Positions 7,411 to 16,386 are shown, numbered from the stretch's first letter. The stretch is 64,000 nucleotides of DNA from Chroococcus sp. FPU101 (GCF_017312365.1 NZ_BLJI01000006.1:62001-126000), one strand, 5' to 3'. Numbers and translations: made by a program. Notes: a model not told the origin generated them from the letters alone.

Positions 7411-8487
7411 TCATAAGATCATCCATTCGGCTAAAGCTCGATGCCCCTTTCCTTCTGTTGTTAGTAAGGTAGTTTCTTCACTTAATGCCACTTTAAGGTT
7501 ATTAATGGCTTGATCAATTAGTTGTTGGTTATTGTCTTTACTAACTTGAATTAATAAATCTAAGTCATTACTTAATCCTTTAAGACTTTGATCGAAGTTG
7601 ATCAAATTTTGACAACGTAACAAGGCTTCTTGTAGCTTAGATACAGAGCGATCACTAAGTTTATTTTGAGATAAAGTTGTTAATTTAGGAAGCACATCAG
7701 CAAGTATTTCACAAAATTCATTAGTTGCTGTTTTGATGACAGTTGTTAATTGTTTTTGTAAATTCTGTTTGTATTCATTTTGTAATTCTTGAGCTATTTT
7801 GGCTTGTGTTCTTCTTAGCTCACTTTCGGCTAATTCAGCGTCAATTTTTGATTGTTCTGCAATCGATGGGATTCGGGTTAGCTGAGTGATTTCAATATAA
7901 AAGTCTTCTTTAATCTGTTCTGGTGTTGGAAAAGACTTTAAGAATTTTGCAATAATTATCTCTTGTTCTGATATTTCTAAATCATTGGTTGTGAGTAGCT
8001 GTTTAATTACCTTGACCGACTCATCTTTCTGACTTTCATATAAACTTAATATTTTAGTTAAGTAAACATTTCTTTTTCTTTTTAGCTTTTGAAAATTACG
8101 AGTTATTTCCTCTAAATTATTTTCAATTGTAAACCAATTAGGTTCGATATATCTCATTAATTTATCATTTTTTAGCCTTTTCTTAGCAAAATAGTTTAAT
8201 TTATTAAGATAGCTGTTGAGGGTATCTAGAAAAGGAATTTTTGGTTCTTTAATATTTCTTTTTTTTAAGTATTCTATGGTTTCTTTTTTAATGCCTAATG
8301 TTTTCCACTCTAAAGTGTAGGAGCGTCGGCCTCCATGAATTGAGAAATTGAAAAGCCATAGGGATTGATCGCGATATTCGTCTAATTTTCTATATCTAAC
8401 CTGTATTTGGTCGATCTCTAAACTTTCTATAATGCTCTGTTCTGTTTGGGTTGTAATAGTCATTTTAGACCTCATGGTTGCATTCAA
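7411..8487 (-). CDS. Hypothetical coiled-coil protein, 358 aa
   Basis: The N-terminal part (1-100) is mixed alpha/beta with GGRRSYTLEWKTLGI. The rest is almost entirely helical and charged, with a long coiled coil around ELAESELRRTQAKIAQELQN and QNLQKQLTTVIKTATNEFCE. It has no signal peptide, membrane helix or enzymatic motif. It resembles helical proteins encoded next to AAA+ ATPases on plasmids and phages in length and organisation, but I cannot name a family. Start uncertain: ATG 8487, 8475 or 8463. It precedes the Ycf35 gene on the same strand by 217 bp. Confidence 0.5.
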   Translation of the reverse strand: MNATMRSKMTITTQTEQSIIESLEIDQIQVRYRKLDEYRDQSLWLFNFSIHGGRRSYTLEWKTLGIKKETIEYLKKRNIKEPKIPFLDTLNSYLNKLNYFAKKRLKNDKLMRYIEPNWFTIENNLEEITRNFQKLKRKRNVYLTKILSLYESQKDESVKVIKQLLTTNDLEISEQEIIIAKFLKSFPTPEQIKEDFYIEITQLTRIPSIAEQSKIDAELAESELRRTQAKIAQELQNEYKQNLQKQLTTVIKTATNEFCEILADVLPKLTTLSQNKLSDRSVSKLQEALLRCQNLINFDQSLKGLSNDLDLLIQVSKDNNQQLIDQAINNLKVALSEETTLLTTEGKGHRALAEWMIL

Positions 8488-8539
8488 CTAGAAGATGGCG
8501 ATAGCCATTAAGATTGTTGTTATCGTTTAACAAGCCAGA

Positions 8540-8839
8540 GTGGAAGATTTAGAGCAGCACGTCAAAGATGCAATTGCCAATGGTCGCTATGAAATGACCG
8601 AGCGAGGTATTTTGGTTTTATTGCCAGATTTTCAGGAAAATGTTAAATATGCTGCTCAAAAACGTTATTTTCAGACTCCCAAAGGTTGTGTGGCTCGCAA
8701 TAAGGCCGCCCGTCAATATCGAGAACGTAACAAGATGTTAATTCAGAAAAAGGATAAAACTGAAGTGCGTCGTAAGCAGAAAAGAGATTCTTATCAGAAA
8801 CGAAAGAAATTGACGGTAGATGAATTAGAGATCTGCTGA
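8540..8839 (+). CDS. Small basic hypothetical protein (99 aa)
   Basis: A GTG start gives a protein with an acidic N-terminal third and a strongly basic C-terminal two thirds (RNKAARQYRERNKMLIQKKD, RRKQKRDSYQKRKK), suggesting nucleic-acid binding. Family not recognised. It is convergent with the large methyltransferase-helicase gene, overlapping its last 15 bp, and divergent from 7411-8487. An internal ATG (residue 18) is another possible start. Confidence 0.5.
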   Translation: MEDLEQHVKDAIANGRYEMTERGILVLLPDFQENVKYAAQKRYFQTPKGCVARNKAARQYRERNKMLIQKKDKTEVRRKQKRDSYQKRKKLTVDELEIC

Positions 8840-11800
8840 TTCTGGGTTTTCCTGTAGTTTTGCAATGATATCAAGGGCTTTTGAATGATCATAAGGAAGA
8901 AAAACCCTCAATTTCCAGTTAATAATTTCATTTTCTGCACCCCATCTTGAGAGTATTCTTACTGTCGCTTGATCGTAAATCTCTAAAATCTCGATCCGAT
9001 GGCGGTGAGCAACTTTGTGGAATTGTAATTTATATTTTCCAACTTCAATAGGAGTTGAAGATTGTAGAATTAATTCGTATAAGCTAGAGTTTGATACTTT
9101 GATCTGGCCGAGATTGAAGTTGTTGTATACTGCTTGAATTAGTTCACTTTTAATAATTCTACCTAACAGCACTTCTTTTGTATCCGTAGTTAGTCGGTAA
9201 ACTTTCAGGTTTTCTGTAATTTTAAGTTTATCCCAGATGGGTAGGAGTAATCCTGTAATTAGATAGAAAGTTTGTGTTTTAATTTTAGGAGCAATCTGTA
9301 TTTCTTCTTCCCAGTGTTGCTTGAGCTTCTCAACCGAGATGGTTTCCCAAGGGGCTTTAATTTCTCCTAGAGTTTCTTGAGCGTAGCATGGAGTTGGATA
9401 TATGAGTCGGTAGCGAGTAGAGTATGCGCCAGAAGAAGTAATGGTGGAAGTTGTCGGAATGGCGATCGCTACTTTATTTTCTAAAGTGTGATACAAGGGA
9501 ATTCCTTGATTCTCATATCTTTGTACTTCCGTCCATCGTTTAATTGGATACGGATCGCTACGTTCAATTTCGACACATTCAGTTTTTGCACCCGATGAAT
9601 GAGAGTAGATGCAGTGCCGAGATAATATTTTGAAGTTAAGAGCTTTCAGGGTTTCAAGCCCAACTTGATAAGTTCCGTTTGAGAAGGCAATTTTAATTCG
9701 TTCGTCGATTAGGGTTTCAAAGAGGCTAAATACTTGGTTCTGGTGATCAATGGGTAAAGCTAGGACTCGATTGAGAAATTGATGAAGTGGTGGTAGGTCT
9801 TCTTTTAACTTTCCCTGATAACTCAGGGTTAGTCCTGTGCTTTTTTCAAACTCTGCTAGGCTAAAGAAAGGAAATTCTGAATCATAGATTTTTTGGTAAA
9901 GTTCTTTTAGTGCTGCTTTTGCATATAGGCTATCTAAGTTATCCTCCTCTCGGTAGAGTTGGTTTGAGCCTGTTTCTCGTTGTCCTTTCGTTAATGCCCC
10001 TAAAGTCGCTAGTCGTCGGCAGATGGTTGAGAGAAATCTTTTTTCTCCTTTGACATTAGTGGTGACAAGGCAAAACAGAGGGGGAACAACTTGGTTACTG
10101 CGGTGCGATCGCCCTAATCCTTGTAAGGCATTGTCCGCCGTCCAGCCGCTTTCTAAAACGTAGTGTTTGCGACGGCGTTGGTTTTGTACATCGGGGCTGC
10201 TGTGATAGGATCTTCCTGTGCCACCTGCGTAGGAAAAAACTAAAATCTGTTTTTTTCCTTCCATAAAATCCTGTGCTTCTTTTACATTAGCAGAACCAGG
10301 GCGAGTCTGTATCTTACGAACTCTCCTCTCCTCAATAACACGGATTTTTCTGCCCGTAATTTCTGCAACCTGTTCGTGACCAAAATGCCAGATTAGTTGA
10401 TCGAGGGCTGTTGGAATAGGAGGCATCAAAGCTAGATCCCGAATTAACTTTTGTTGAAGGGCTAAAGCTTCATTGGAATGGATAATTTGGTTATCTATAC
10501 TTAAACGCGAACATAGTTCTCCGTTTTCGTTAGTGTAAATCTCATAAAGTTGGGTTGGAAAACTATTTTCTAAATAATCTAGAATTAATTCTCTTGGTGT
10601 TAGATCGATATCTAAATGTGACCATTGTTCGGTAGGGATTTGAGTTAGCCTACGTTCTAACAGAGCTTCATTGGTGCTGACGATTTGAATAATGATTGTC
10701 AATTCCTGTTCTAAGTCTTTTGAAATTGATTTTAGTAGACTGGGCATTTTCAGGGCTGTTAATAGATAATTAAAAAATCTTTGCTGGTTACTGTAGAATG
10801 TGCTTTTTGCGGTGGCATTAGCCTGTTTGTTTAAGTTTTTTCCTCCAAGTTTAATATTTGTTGCTTCTAATGAGAGTTCTAAATTTTGTAAGATTTGTGA
10901 AAAGCACTGAGCGTAGGTGTTGTAGATTTCGATTTGCTCTTGTGTTAGTTCATGTTCTAAGCATTCATACTCAACTCCATCGAAGCTTAAATTTCTAGCA
11001 CAATAGAGGCCAAGTCTTTTTAGATCTCTTGATACAACTTCCATACCTGCGATTCCTGCTGCTTCAATTTGAGCAACAAAATCCTGATGGCTATTAAAAG
11101 GAAAGGGTGAGTGATTCCAGAGTCCGAGACGTTCGGCATATCCTAAATTGGTTGGGGTGGTCGCATTGGTTGCAGAAGCATAGAGAATTCTCGAAGAAGG
11201 AAGTTGTCTTTGCAAACGCAATCCTGCTAATCCAGAGAGGGAAGCTTTTTTGCCTCCTCTTTCGCCGACTCCTGGTAGCGCGTTAGCCAAGCAGTGACTT
11301 TCATCAAAAGCGATAATTCCTGCAAAATCTTCTTTTAGCCATTCTAATAATTGCTCGATTCTTGATGGTTTTCCTTCTTTAGCTGGAGTGATTAAAGTGT
11401 TGTAGGTAGTAAAGATGATTCCTTCAGTCCAGATGATCAGATCACCTAATTTGAATTTCGAGAGTGAAATAATTTGTTCGGAATTGCCTCCAAGAAGTGT
11501 CCACTCTTTTTGAAGATCGTAGATTAATTTGTCTGATTTTGTGATCCACAAGGCGCGTTTGCGTCCCTTGATCCAGTTATCGATTATGATTGCACAGATT
11601 TGACGAGTTTTTCCTGCTCCAGTTCCGTCGCCTATCATATATCCTTGGCGGTATCGGGTTCCTGAATTTGCCCGTTCTAGGTTTTCTGTTTCACGGTTGT
11701 AAATGTAGTAATCTTTTAAATACTGATTATGGGCTTGCCCTGCATAGATCACCGTCTCTAGTTGGCTTGCTGAAAGTAAATTTTCTTCTAAAATCCGTGA

Positions 11801-12922
11801 TGGAAGTTGAGGCTGGTACTCTGGAACTGGGGGAGCAATAGCAGCCATCGCTGCTGATTCGGTTAGTGGTGATGGATGGGGATAGAATGAGCCGAATTGA
11901 ATAACTTGGCACTGATAAGATTCATAGAGTTTTCCAGTGATTTGATTCGGCTGCCTTTCTTGGGTTGTATATTTTATTGTTACTGGTTGTTGCCATTCTT
12001 GTTTTTTTGCTCCGAAGTGGGGTAATGTTTTAGGAATTAGTGCAATTAAAGGTAAATTGAGCCAGATCGGTTCGAGCTTGTCTTCAATTTTTTTTCGTTC
12101 GGGTAGATCTTTAATTAATTGAGTTAGGTTTTCAAGATTGTTGGTGGTTGGGTGATGTTGTCCTTCTAGATTCAGTTGCTTATCAAAAATATGGATGCGT
12201 GTGTCAATGCTTGTTCCGTGAGTTTGATAGAGTTTTCCCGAAACTCCGATACTCAGGATACAACTTGCAATTTCTTTATAGGGAGTATAGTCTAGGATGC
12301 CAGGGGAGAGGATGACCAACCTTCCGCCTTTTTGGAGTCTTAGTAAAGCAGAGCGTAGGTGTTTGTGAAATATTCTTGAGCCTTTTCGCTGCGTTTTATA
12401 GATACTGCTAAAGGGCGGGTTCATTAAAATAGCAGTGGGCTTAAGATCAATGGGTAGATAATCATTGATTTGTTCAGCATTCAGGCTAAAGAGTTTGGCT
12501 GATTTAAAATTGCGCTTGAGACACTCAACTCGTCTGGGGGCAACTTCATTTAAGATTAATTCAGTCCCGATTCGTTGTCCCCATAAAGCAAGAAAACCTG
12601 TACCAGCACTTGGTTCTAACAGACAATCCGATGGTTGCAATTGGGCTGCTTGGGCCATTAAGTATGCAATAAGAACAGGTGTTGAAAATTGCTGTAATTG
12701 AACCTGTTCAACTGATCGGTAAGTTTGGTTGGGGAGGATAGATTGAAGTTGAATTAGTGTCTCTAATGTGATTGTTTCTTGTCTTAGTAAATACGTGATA
12801 ATATTAGTTTCTAATTCATCGTAAGCATCCTTCCAATGCCATTGTTCTCCCCAAAGGGTTTTTGCATGGGTGCAAAGATGCTGTGGGGTGATTGGTTGTA
12901 ATTTTTGAAGTTGAGTTAGCAT
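8825..12922 (-). CDS. Fused N6-type DNA methyltransferase / strawberry-notch-like helicase (1365 aa)
   Basis: The N-terminal domain has SAM motif I LEPSAGTG (103-110) and the catalytic NPPF (168-171) of N6-adenine DNA methyltransferases. The middle carries Walker A GDGTGAGKT (431-439), the DExH-like FDESH (539-543) and the SAT motif (LYASAT). The C-terminal helicase half ends with a GLGRSHRS motif VI, in the style of the strawberry-notch SNF2-like family. Such methyltransferase-helicase fusions occur on phages and plasmids; the P1 DarB protein, of similar domain type, protects incoming DNA against type I restriction. An anti-restriction or DNA-modification role is therefore likely but inferred. 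There is no adjacent restriction endonuclease or specificity gene. Confidence 0.8.
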   Translation of the reverse strand: MLTQLQKLQPITPQHLCTHAKTLWGEQWHWKDAYDELETNIITYLLRQETITLETLIQLQSILPNQTYRSVEQVQLQQFSTPVLIAYLMAQAAQLQPSDCLLEPSAGTGFLALWGQRIGTELILNEVAPRRVECLKRNFKSAKLFSLNAEQINDYLPIDLKPTAILMNPPFSSIYKTQRKGSRIFHKHLRSALLRLQKGGRLVILSPGILDYTPYKEIASCILSIGVSGKLYQTHGTSIDTRIHIFDKQLNLEGQHHPTTNNLENLTQLIKDLPERKKIEDKLEPIWLNLPLIALIPKTLPHFGAKKQEWQQPVTIKYTTQERQPNQITGKLYESYQCQVIQFGSFYPHPSPLTESAAMAAIAPPVPEYQPQLPSRILEENLLSASQLETVIYAGQAHNQYLKDYYIYNRETENLERANSGTRYRQGYMIGDGTGAGKTRQICAIIIDNWIKGRKRALWITKSDKLIYDLQKEWTLLGGNSEQIISLSKFKLGDLIIWTEGIIFTTYNTLITPAKEGKPSRIEQLLEWLKEDFAGIIAFDESHCLANALPGVGERGGKKASLSGLAGLRLQRQLPSSRILYASATNATTPTNLGYAERLGLWNHSPFPFNSHQDFVAQIEAAGIAGMEVVSRDLKRLGLYCARNLSFDGVEYECLEHELTQEQIEIYNTYAQCFSQILQNLELSLEATNIKLGGKNLNKQANATAKSTFYSNQQRFFNYLLTALKMPSLLKSISKDLEQELTIIIQIVSTNEALLERRLTQIPTEQWSHLDIDLTPRELILDYLENSFPTQLYEIYTNENGELCSRLSIDNQIIHSNEALALQQKLIRDLALMPPIPTALDQLIWHFGHEQVAEITGRKIRVIEERRVRKIQTRPGSANVKEAQDFMEGKKQILVFSYAGGTGRSYHSSPDVQNQRRRKHYVLESGWTADNALQGLGRSHRSNQVVPPLFCLVTTNVKGEKRFLSTICRRLATLGALTKGQRETGSNQLYREEDNLDSLYAKAALKELYQKIYDSEFPFFSLAEFEKSTGLTLSYQGKLKEDLPPLHQFLNRVLALPIDHQNQVFSLFETLIDERIKIAFSNGTYQVGLETLKALNFKILSRHCIYSHSSGAKTECVEIERSDPYPIKRWTEVQRYENQGIPLYHTLENKVAIAIPTTSTITSSGAYSTRYRLIYPTPCYAQETLGEIKAPWETISVEKLKQHWEEEIQIAPKIKTQTFYLITGLLLPIWDKLKITENLKVYRLTTDTKEVLLGRIIKSELIQAVYNNFNLGQIKVSNSSLYELILQSSTPIEVGKYKLQFHKVAHRHRIEILEIYDQATVRILSRWGAENEIINWKLRVFLPYDHSKALDIIAKLQENPESADL

Positions 12923-13034
12923 TAGTTAATCGGGGTAATCATACCTCAAAAAATGAATATTAATTGTAGGAGAGTGTTTTTTCTCTTTAGAGTAGGGAAA
13001 GTAATCGCTATTCAATAACGATTACTCAGGTTAA

Positions 13035-13505
13035 TTAAAAGAAGGGAATACTAGAATTAGTTTGATAGAAGTTTTTTAGAGTAGAAAGAGCTAGAGTTGC
13101 GTCAAGAACTGGCTGAAGTTCACTATTTTTCCATTGCAGTGTTACACAATTATTAAATAATTGGTCAGGAATATTGTAATAGTTTAAGATTAAATAATTG
13201 TGTTTAACCTTCCAATAGCTAATAAGTGATTCCGTTTCTTTAATTAAATTTAAAACTGGATCTTCAGCTTTAACTTCTAAGAATAGATTGTAGAATCGAT
13301 ATTTCCATTTTGTTCTAATTTGTGAAATGTACTGTTTATTCATTAACTTTAAAGCTTCCTCAATTTTGAGATGTTTAGTAAAGAGATAGCTTTTGGGTTC
13401 CGCTTCAAATTTTAAGGTCATTTGAATTTTTTTGGAACTACTTTCTTTGAATATTGTTTCAATTTGTTGATAGTGTCCGTTTCCATTATTTTGTAGCGTA
13501 ATCAT
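13035..13505 (-). CDS. Hypothetical protein, 156 aa
   Basis: Soluble alpha/beta protein with segments KKIQMTLKFEAEPKSYLF, YRFYNLFLEVKAEDPVL and HNYLILNYYNIPDQLFNNC. I see no motif I can assign. It lies 112 bp upstream of the methyltransferase-helicase gene on the same strand. A 7-bp hairpin with a TAAC loop lies 29 bp before its ATG. Confidence 0.5.
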   Translation of the reverse strand: MITLQNNGNGHYQQIETIFKESSSKKIQMTLKFEAEPKSYLFTKHLKIEEALKLMNKQYISQIRTKWKYRFYNLFLEVKAEDPVLNLIKETESLISYWKVKHNYLILNYYNIPDQLFNNCVTLQWKNSELQPVLDATLALSTLKNFYQTNSSIPFF

Positions 13506-13534
13506 ATTTTTTATTCGACGATAGATCGTTTAAT

Positions 13535-13552
13535 ATAAGCCGTTAGGCTTAT
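13535..13552 (-). promoter_or_regulatory. Leader hairpin with TAAC loop upstream of 13035-13505
   Basis: On the minus strand, ATAAGCC and GGCTTAT pair around a TAAC loop, 29 bp before the ATG at 13505. A hairpin with the same loop occurs at the same distance before the next minus gene (13988-14001). Confidence 0.35.
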
Positions 13553-13662
13553 TAAATGTGTCGTAAAAGCATTGTGTAGTTGCGTAGATTTCTCTCTGCT
13601 ATCTTGGGTGGGTGGGTAGGCTTTAAAAAAGAAGGTACCTGGTGTACCTTCATTGGTTTTTA

Positions 13663-13956
13663 TTAAATTAAAATTTTGCACAATACCGCAGTGCAACTAT
13701 TCATGTAGCCGTAGTTAACTGTTGAAAGGGGTGCGCTGATAATGTTTTGTTCAACCAGTGGCTCTAGGATTCCCGTATTTTCTTGCCCAATTTTAATGTA
13801 GGCATGATTCTCAGGGGGGATGTAACCATAATCTGCTAGGTTGACGGTTATCGTGCATAAAGGACTACCTGTTTCGGTAAATGCTTGCAGATGAGTTGTT
13901 CGGTTGGGGTACAACTCTTTTTTGATAGTTGCCTTAAAGCCAAACAGTTTTAGCAT
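13663..13956 (-). CDS. DUF4313-like small protein (97 aa)
   Basis: The pattern of an N-terminal FKATIKKELYPN strand, a central TVNLADYGYIPPENHAYIKI, the ENTGILEPLVEQNII segment and a C-terminal Tyr/Cys-containing strand matches a small family often seen on plasmids and phages (annotated DUF4313 as I recall). Function unknown. It lies behind the palindrome at 14017-14037, exactly 60 bp from its ATG, and behind a TAAC-loop hairpin. A frame at 13511-13696 that overlaps its end looks spurious. Confidence 0.55.
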   Translation of the reverse strand: MLKLFGFKATIKKELYPNRTTHLQAFTETGSPLCTITVNLADYGYIPPENHAYIKIGQENTGILEPLVEQNIISAPLSTVNYGYMNSCTAVLCKILI

Positions 13957-13987
13957 GGTTTGATACCTATTATTTTGTCATTTTTAT

Positions 13988-14001
13988 AAAGTCGTTAGAC
14001 T
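13988..14001 (-). promoter_or_regulatory. Leader hairpin with TAAC loop upstream of 13663-13956
   Basis: On the minus strand, AAGTC and GACTT pair around TAAC, 31 bp before the ATG and just downstream of the 21-bp palindrome. It is the companion of the hairpin at 13535-13552. Confidence 0.3.
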
Positions 14002-14016
14002 TCATCTGTAAAAAAA

Positions 14017-14037
14017 AATTCCACAAATTGTGGAATT
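14017..14037. promoter_or_regulatory. 21-bp perfect palindrome, site 2 of 4
   Basis: Identical to the site at 2875-2895. It lies 60 bp upstream of the ATG of 13663-13956 and in the gap after the exported protein gene 14049-14423, where a promoter for the downstream gene is expected. Confidence 0.6.
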
Positions 14038-14048
14038 TAAAAAATTTT

Positions 14049-14423
14049 TTAGAAGTTAAAACCCTTGCGCTGTAATGTTTCTATAGTTTTAACCTTTTTA
14101 TCTAAGTTTAAGTTTTCAGGGATCTCCCGTTTGCACTGAAGTTCTGAGCGAATAATCGTTGGCTTTGCCAATTGAATTGTTGTATTCTCAGTGAGGATAC
14201 AATCCGTATCTCCGCTATAGCTAATGTGTTCTGGGCATTCGTAACCGAAAAAGGTTTCGGTTTTGCTATGAGTTAGGTAGATAGTTACCACTTCAATTTG
14301 TGAAGTTTTAACTGCATTAGGGCAAAATGAGTCAGCCGCAACGGGAGGAGTGGCTACCGCGTTTATAGTGCAATTAAGGATTCCAATTAAACAGGTTAGT
14401 TTTTTCATTTTTTTATTTATCAT
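14049..14423 (-). CDS. Small exported hypothetical protein (124 aa)
   Basis: The N-terminus MINKKMKKLTCLIGILNCTI NAVA has a basic start and hydrophobic core ending at an Ala-rich site, consistent with a Sec signal peptide cut near residue 23-30. The mature part has Cys residues (C34, C63, C76, C97) that could form disulfides in the periplasm. Family not recognised. Its ATG (14423) immediately follows the TAA of the 36-codon gene 14424-14534, so the two are coupled. Confidence 0.6.
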   Translation of the reverse strand: MINKKMKKLTCLIGILNCTINAVATPPVAADSFCPNAVKTSQIEVVTIYLTHSKTETFFGYECPEHISYSGDTDCILTENTTIQLAKPTIIRSELQCKREIPENLNLDKKVKTIETLQRKGFNF

Positions 14424-14534
14424 TTATGAGAAAAATTGAAGTTGTTTTTCGCGTCTTTTGGCTTGTCGCAACTTACGACGTTCAATTTTTTTGATGCGGT
14501 TTTTGGATTCTTTTTGGCTTTTCTTTTTGTTCAT
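14424..14534 (-). CDS. Very small, highly basic protein (36 aa)
   Basis: From ATG 14534 to TAA 14424-14426 the frame encodes MNKKKSQKESKNRIKKIERR followed by more Lys/Arg-rich helix (KLRQAKRREKQLQFFS). GGAG lies 8 nt before the ATG on the minus strand. The stop codon abuts the ATG of the exported protein gene, which supports a real coupled gene. It may bind nucleic acid or act as a leader. A plus-strand frame across this region (14436-14630) looks like its shadow. Confidence 0.55.
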   Translation of the reverse strand: MNKKKSQKESKNRIKKIERRKLRQAKRREKQLQFFS

Positions 14535-14687
14535 AATAAATCTCCAAAAATTTCATATTTAAAAAGGCGATCGCCTTTGGGTGGGTTGGTGGGAAAAAGT
14601 TATTTAATCAGTTATCCCCCTTTTGCGTGAAGACAGAATGATTGCTCACTTTTAGAGTGAGAATAAACTTTTTCTTAAAGTATTCTT

Positions 14688-15485
14688 ATGGGTGTTGTAC
14701 ATTTAGTGGGTGGACAAAAAGGAGGGTCAGGTAAAACGTTTTTTGCTCGAATCTTGTGTCATTATTTTCATGCTCATAAACTGGCTGTGCAAATTCTCGA
14801 TGCAGATCCGCAGCAAGATCTTCATCGAGTCTATGGTGGGATTGGGGGAATTCAATTCTGGGGGGGGGATGCTGATGCTGCTGCTTACTCTAAGTCTTCT
14901 AATGAAATGGATATTCTCTATGATTTAGCAGTTGAGCATCCGTTGGTTTTAGTGAATTTGCCTGGAAATGCACAGGAAGGTTTGGCGTGGTGGTTAACCG
15001 CTAATCGATTACTAGAATCAGAATTACAGGATATTGAATTTCGTTACTGGTATTTGTGCAATTCACTTCAAGGTTTAGAGGCTTTCAATCAGTCTTTAGC
15101 TTTTTTTGCAGGTAAGTTGGCGCATTGTTTAGTTTTAAATCAGTTTGGTGCGCCCGACTGGGATTATGCTCAATTTAGTCAAATTAAGTATATTTCATTG
15201 CCTGTTTTACATCGTACTGAAGCACAATTATTTAACGATCCTTCTCATCCTTTGACTTATGGTGATGCGCTTAAGGTTGGAATGTTACCTCGCTTGGCTC
15301 AAAAACGTCTATTTGATTTTTTGTCCATTGTCTTTGCTGATTTAGAAGTGACAGGCTGGTTGGATAAGCCTAATCTTCCTGTTCCTGTATCTACTAGCAG
15401 AGTTAAAAAACGTAATAGTAATAGCCAGACGGCTGAGGTAGATCTTGTTGAGGAGGTAGGAAATGGATGCAGAAACCAGACCTGA
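14688..15485 (+). CDS. ParA/MobD-like P-loop ATPase
   Basis: The protein begins with a deviant Walker A QKGGSGKTFF (10-19) and the ILDADPQQDL switch typical of the ParA/MinD superfamily. At the position of the usual DxPG motif it has VLVNLPGNAQ, with Asn in place of Asp. It has no DNA-binding N-terminal extension and no ParB gene beside it. Members of this type (MobD, TraL, VirC1-like) occur in mobilization operons, where they help place the relaxosome at the transfer channel. It overlaps the next gene by 23 bp, so the three genes 14688-17598 form an operon. The C-terminal 30 residues are polar and basic. Confidence 0.7.
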   Translation: MGVVHLVGGQKGGSGKTFFARILCHYFHAHKLAVQILDADPQQDLHRVYGGIGGIQFWGGDADAAAYSKSSNEMDILYDLAVEHPLVLVNLPGNAQEGLAWWLTANRLLESELQDIEFRYWYLCNSLQGLEAFNQSLAFFAGKLAHCLVLNQFGAPDWDYAQFSQIKYISLPVLHRTEAQLFNDPSHPLTYGDALKVGMLPRLAQKRLFDFLSIVFADLEVTGWLDKPNLPVPVSTSRVKKRNSNSQTAEVDLVEEVGNGCRNQT

Positions 15486-16380
15486 TGTGTTAAGTGCAGT
15501 AGATGAAGAAGAAATTCAAAAATTAATCTCATTGATTGCTCAATCTGATGATGATGCTTTGATTGCTCCTGAAATCGCTGATTATAACGATCTATGTTTA
15601 CATGATGTTCTGAAAAATAAAACGCCTCAAGAGCGGCAAGAGTTAATTGATTACTTATTACGGTCAAATGTCACCCGAAACGATCCGCTTTTTGGAGTGC
15701 TGGTCTGTTTTGGGGATCTTCAATTAGCTCCAAAGAAGCTTAATCGTCTGTTTCGAGTTTGGGCACAGCGTTGGCAAGATGGCATTATTGTTGCTAAAGG
15801 TGTTTTTGAAGCGCATATCAATCGTCTAGAAACTTTAACTCAAGAGCATGACAAATTATTGAAGTCTCAAAGTAAAACTTCAATGGATTTACAGGCTAGT
15901 GATATTGCGGCTACTGTTAATACCTTAGTTAAACAAGCCTCGCTGACAAAAGTATCTCATGATATCTATGCTTTAATTGCTTCTGGAGCTATTTTGCTAG
16001 GGGCTGTTGGAATTGGGGTTGTTTTGGGTCTATCTGTTCCTTTATTTCGTTCTCCTATTCCTCTTGATCCTTCTAAACCACGTGTACTGACTTTAGAAGA
16101 AAAAATGGCAATGCAGTGGGGCTTAAGTGATACGGGTCGTTGGGTGCGTTCCAATCCTGAGCCGGTGCGTTGGTTGAGAAGTCCTGAAGGTCGGTTTGCT
16201 CAATCTTTCACTACGTGGAATCAGACTTTGCTTTCTTTTAGAAAAGGTCAACGTTTGTGCATTGAAGATCAAAAGAAATTAGGAATTACTCTTTCAGTTG
16301 AAGGTCGTTTAGTTCGTTCTGGAACCTGTACTTTGTGGGTTGTTCCTCCAGAAAAACGTCAGTTTGTTGATTCTAGGTGA
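15463..16380 (+). CDS. Membrane-anchored protein of the putative mobilization operon (305 aa)
   Basis: The N-terminal 165 residues are acidic and helical, and appear cytoplasmic. One transmembrane helix follows (about 168-190, IYALIASGAILLGAVGIGVV). The C-terminal part, probably periplasmic, has repeated WVRSNPEPVRWLRSPEGRFA sequence and two Cys. It resembles cyanobacterial plasmid proteins that accompany MobD-type ATPases (DUF6753-like as far as I recall). It overlaps the ATPase gene upstream and is followed after 6 bp by an exported protein gene, consistent with a trans-envelope assembly. Confidence 0.6.
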   Translation: MDAETRPDVLSAVDEEEIQKLISLIAQSDDDALIAPEIADYNDLCLHDVLKNKTPQERQELIDYLLRSNVTRNDPLFGVLVCFGDLQLAPKKLNRLFRVWAQRWQDGIIVAKGVFEAHINRLETLTQEHDKLLKSQSKTSMDLQASDIAATVNTLVKQASLTKVSHDIYALIASGAILLGAVGIGVVLGLSVPLFRSPIPLDPSKPRVLTLEEKMAMQWGLSDTGRWVRSNPEPVRWLRSPEGRFAQSFTTWNQTLLSFRKGQRLCIEDQKKLGITLSVEGRLVRSGTCTLWVVPPEKRQFVDSR

Positions 16381-16386
16381 TTCATT

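Noticed and set aside
11590-12701. ORFs on both strands inside the methyltransferase-helicase gene
   Set aside because: Shadows of a well-supported gene; compositions do not look like proteins.
13511-13696. 61-codon minus-strand ORF
   Set aside because: Overlaps the better supported 13663-13956 gene and spans its 3' gap; no ribosome-binding site and poor composition.
14436-14630. 64-codon plus-strand ORF
   Set aside because: Antisense to the 36-codon basic gene and its leader; its Phe-rich product mirrors the Lys-rich gene.
15299-15667. 122-codon minus-strand ORF
   Set aside because: Antisense to two overlapping, well-supported plus genes.
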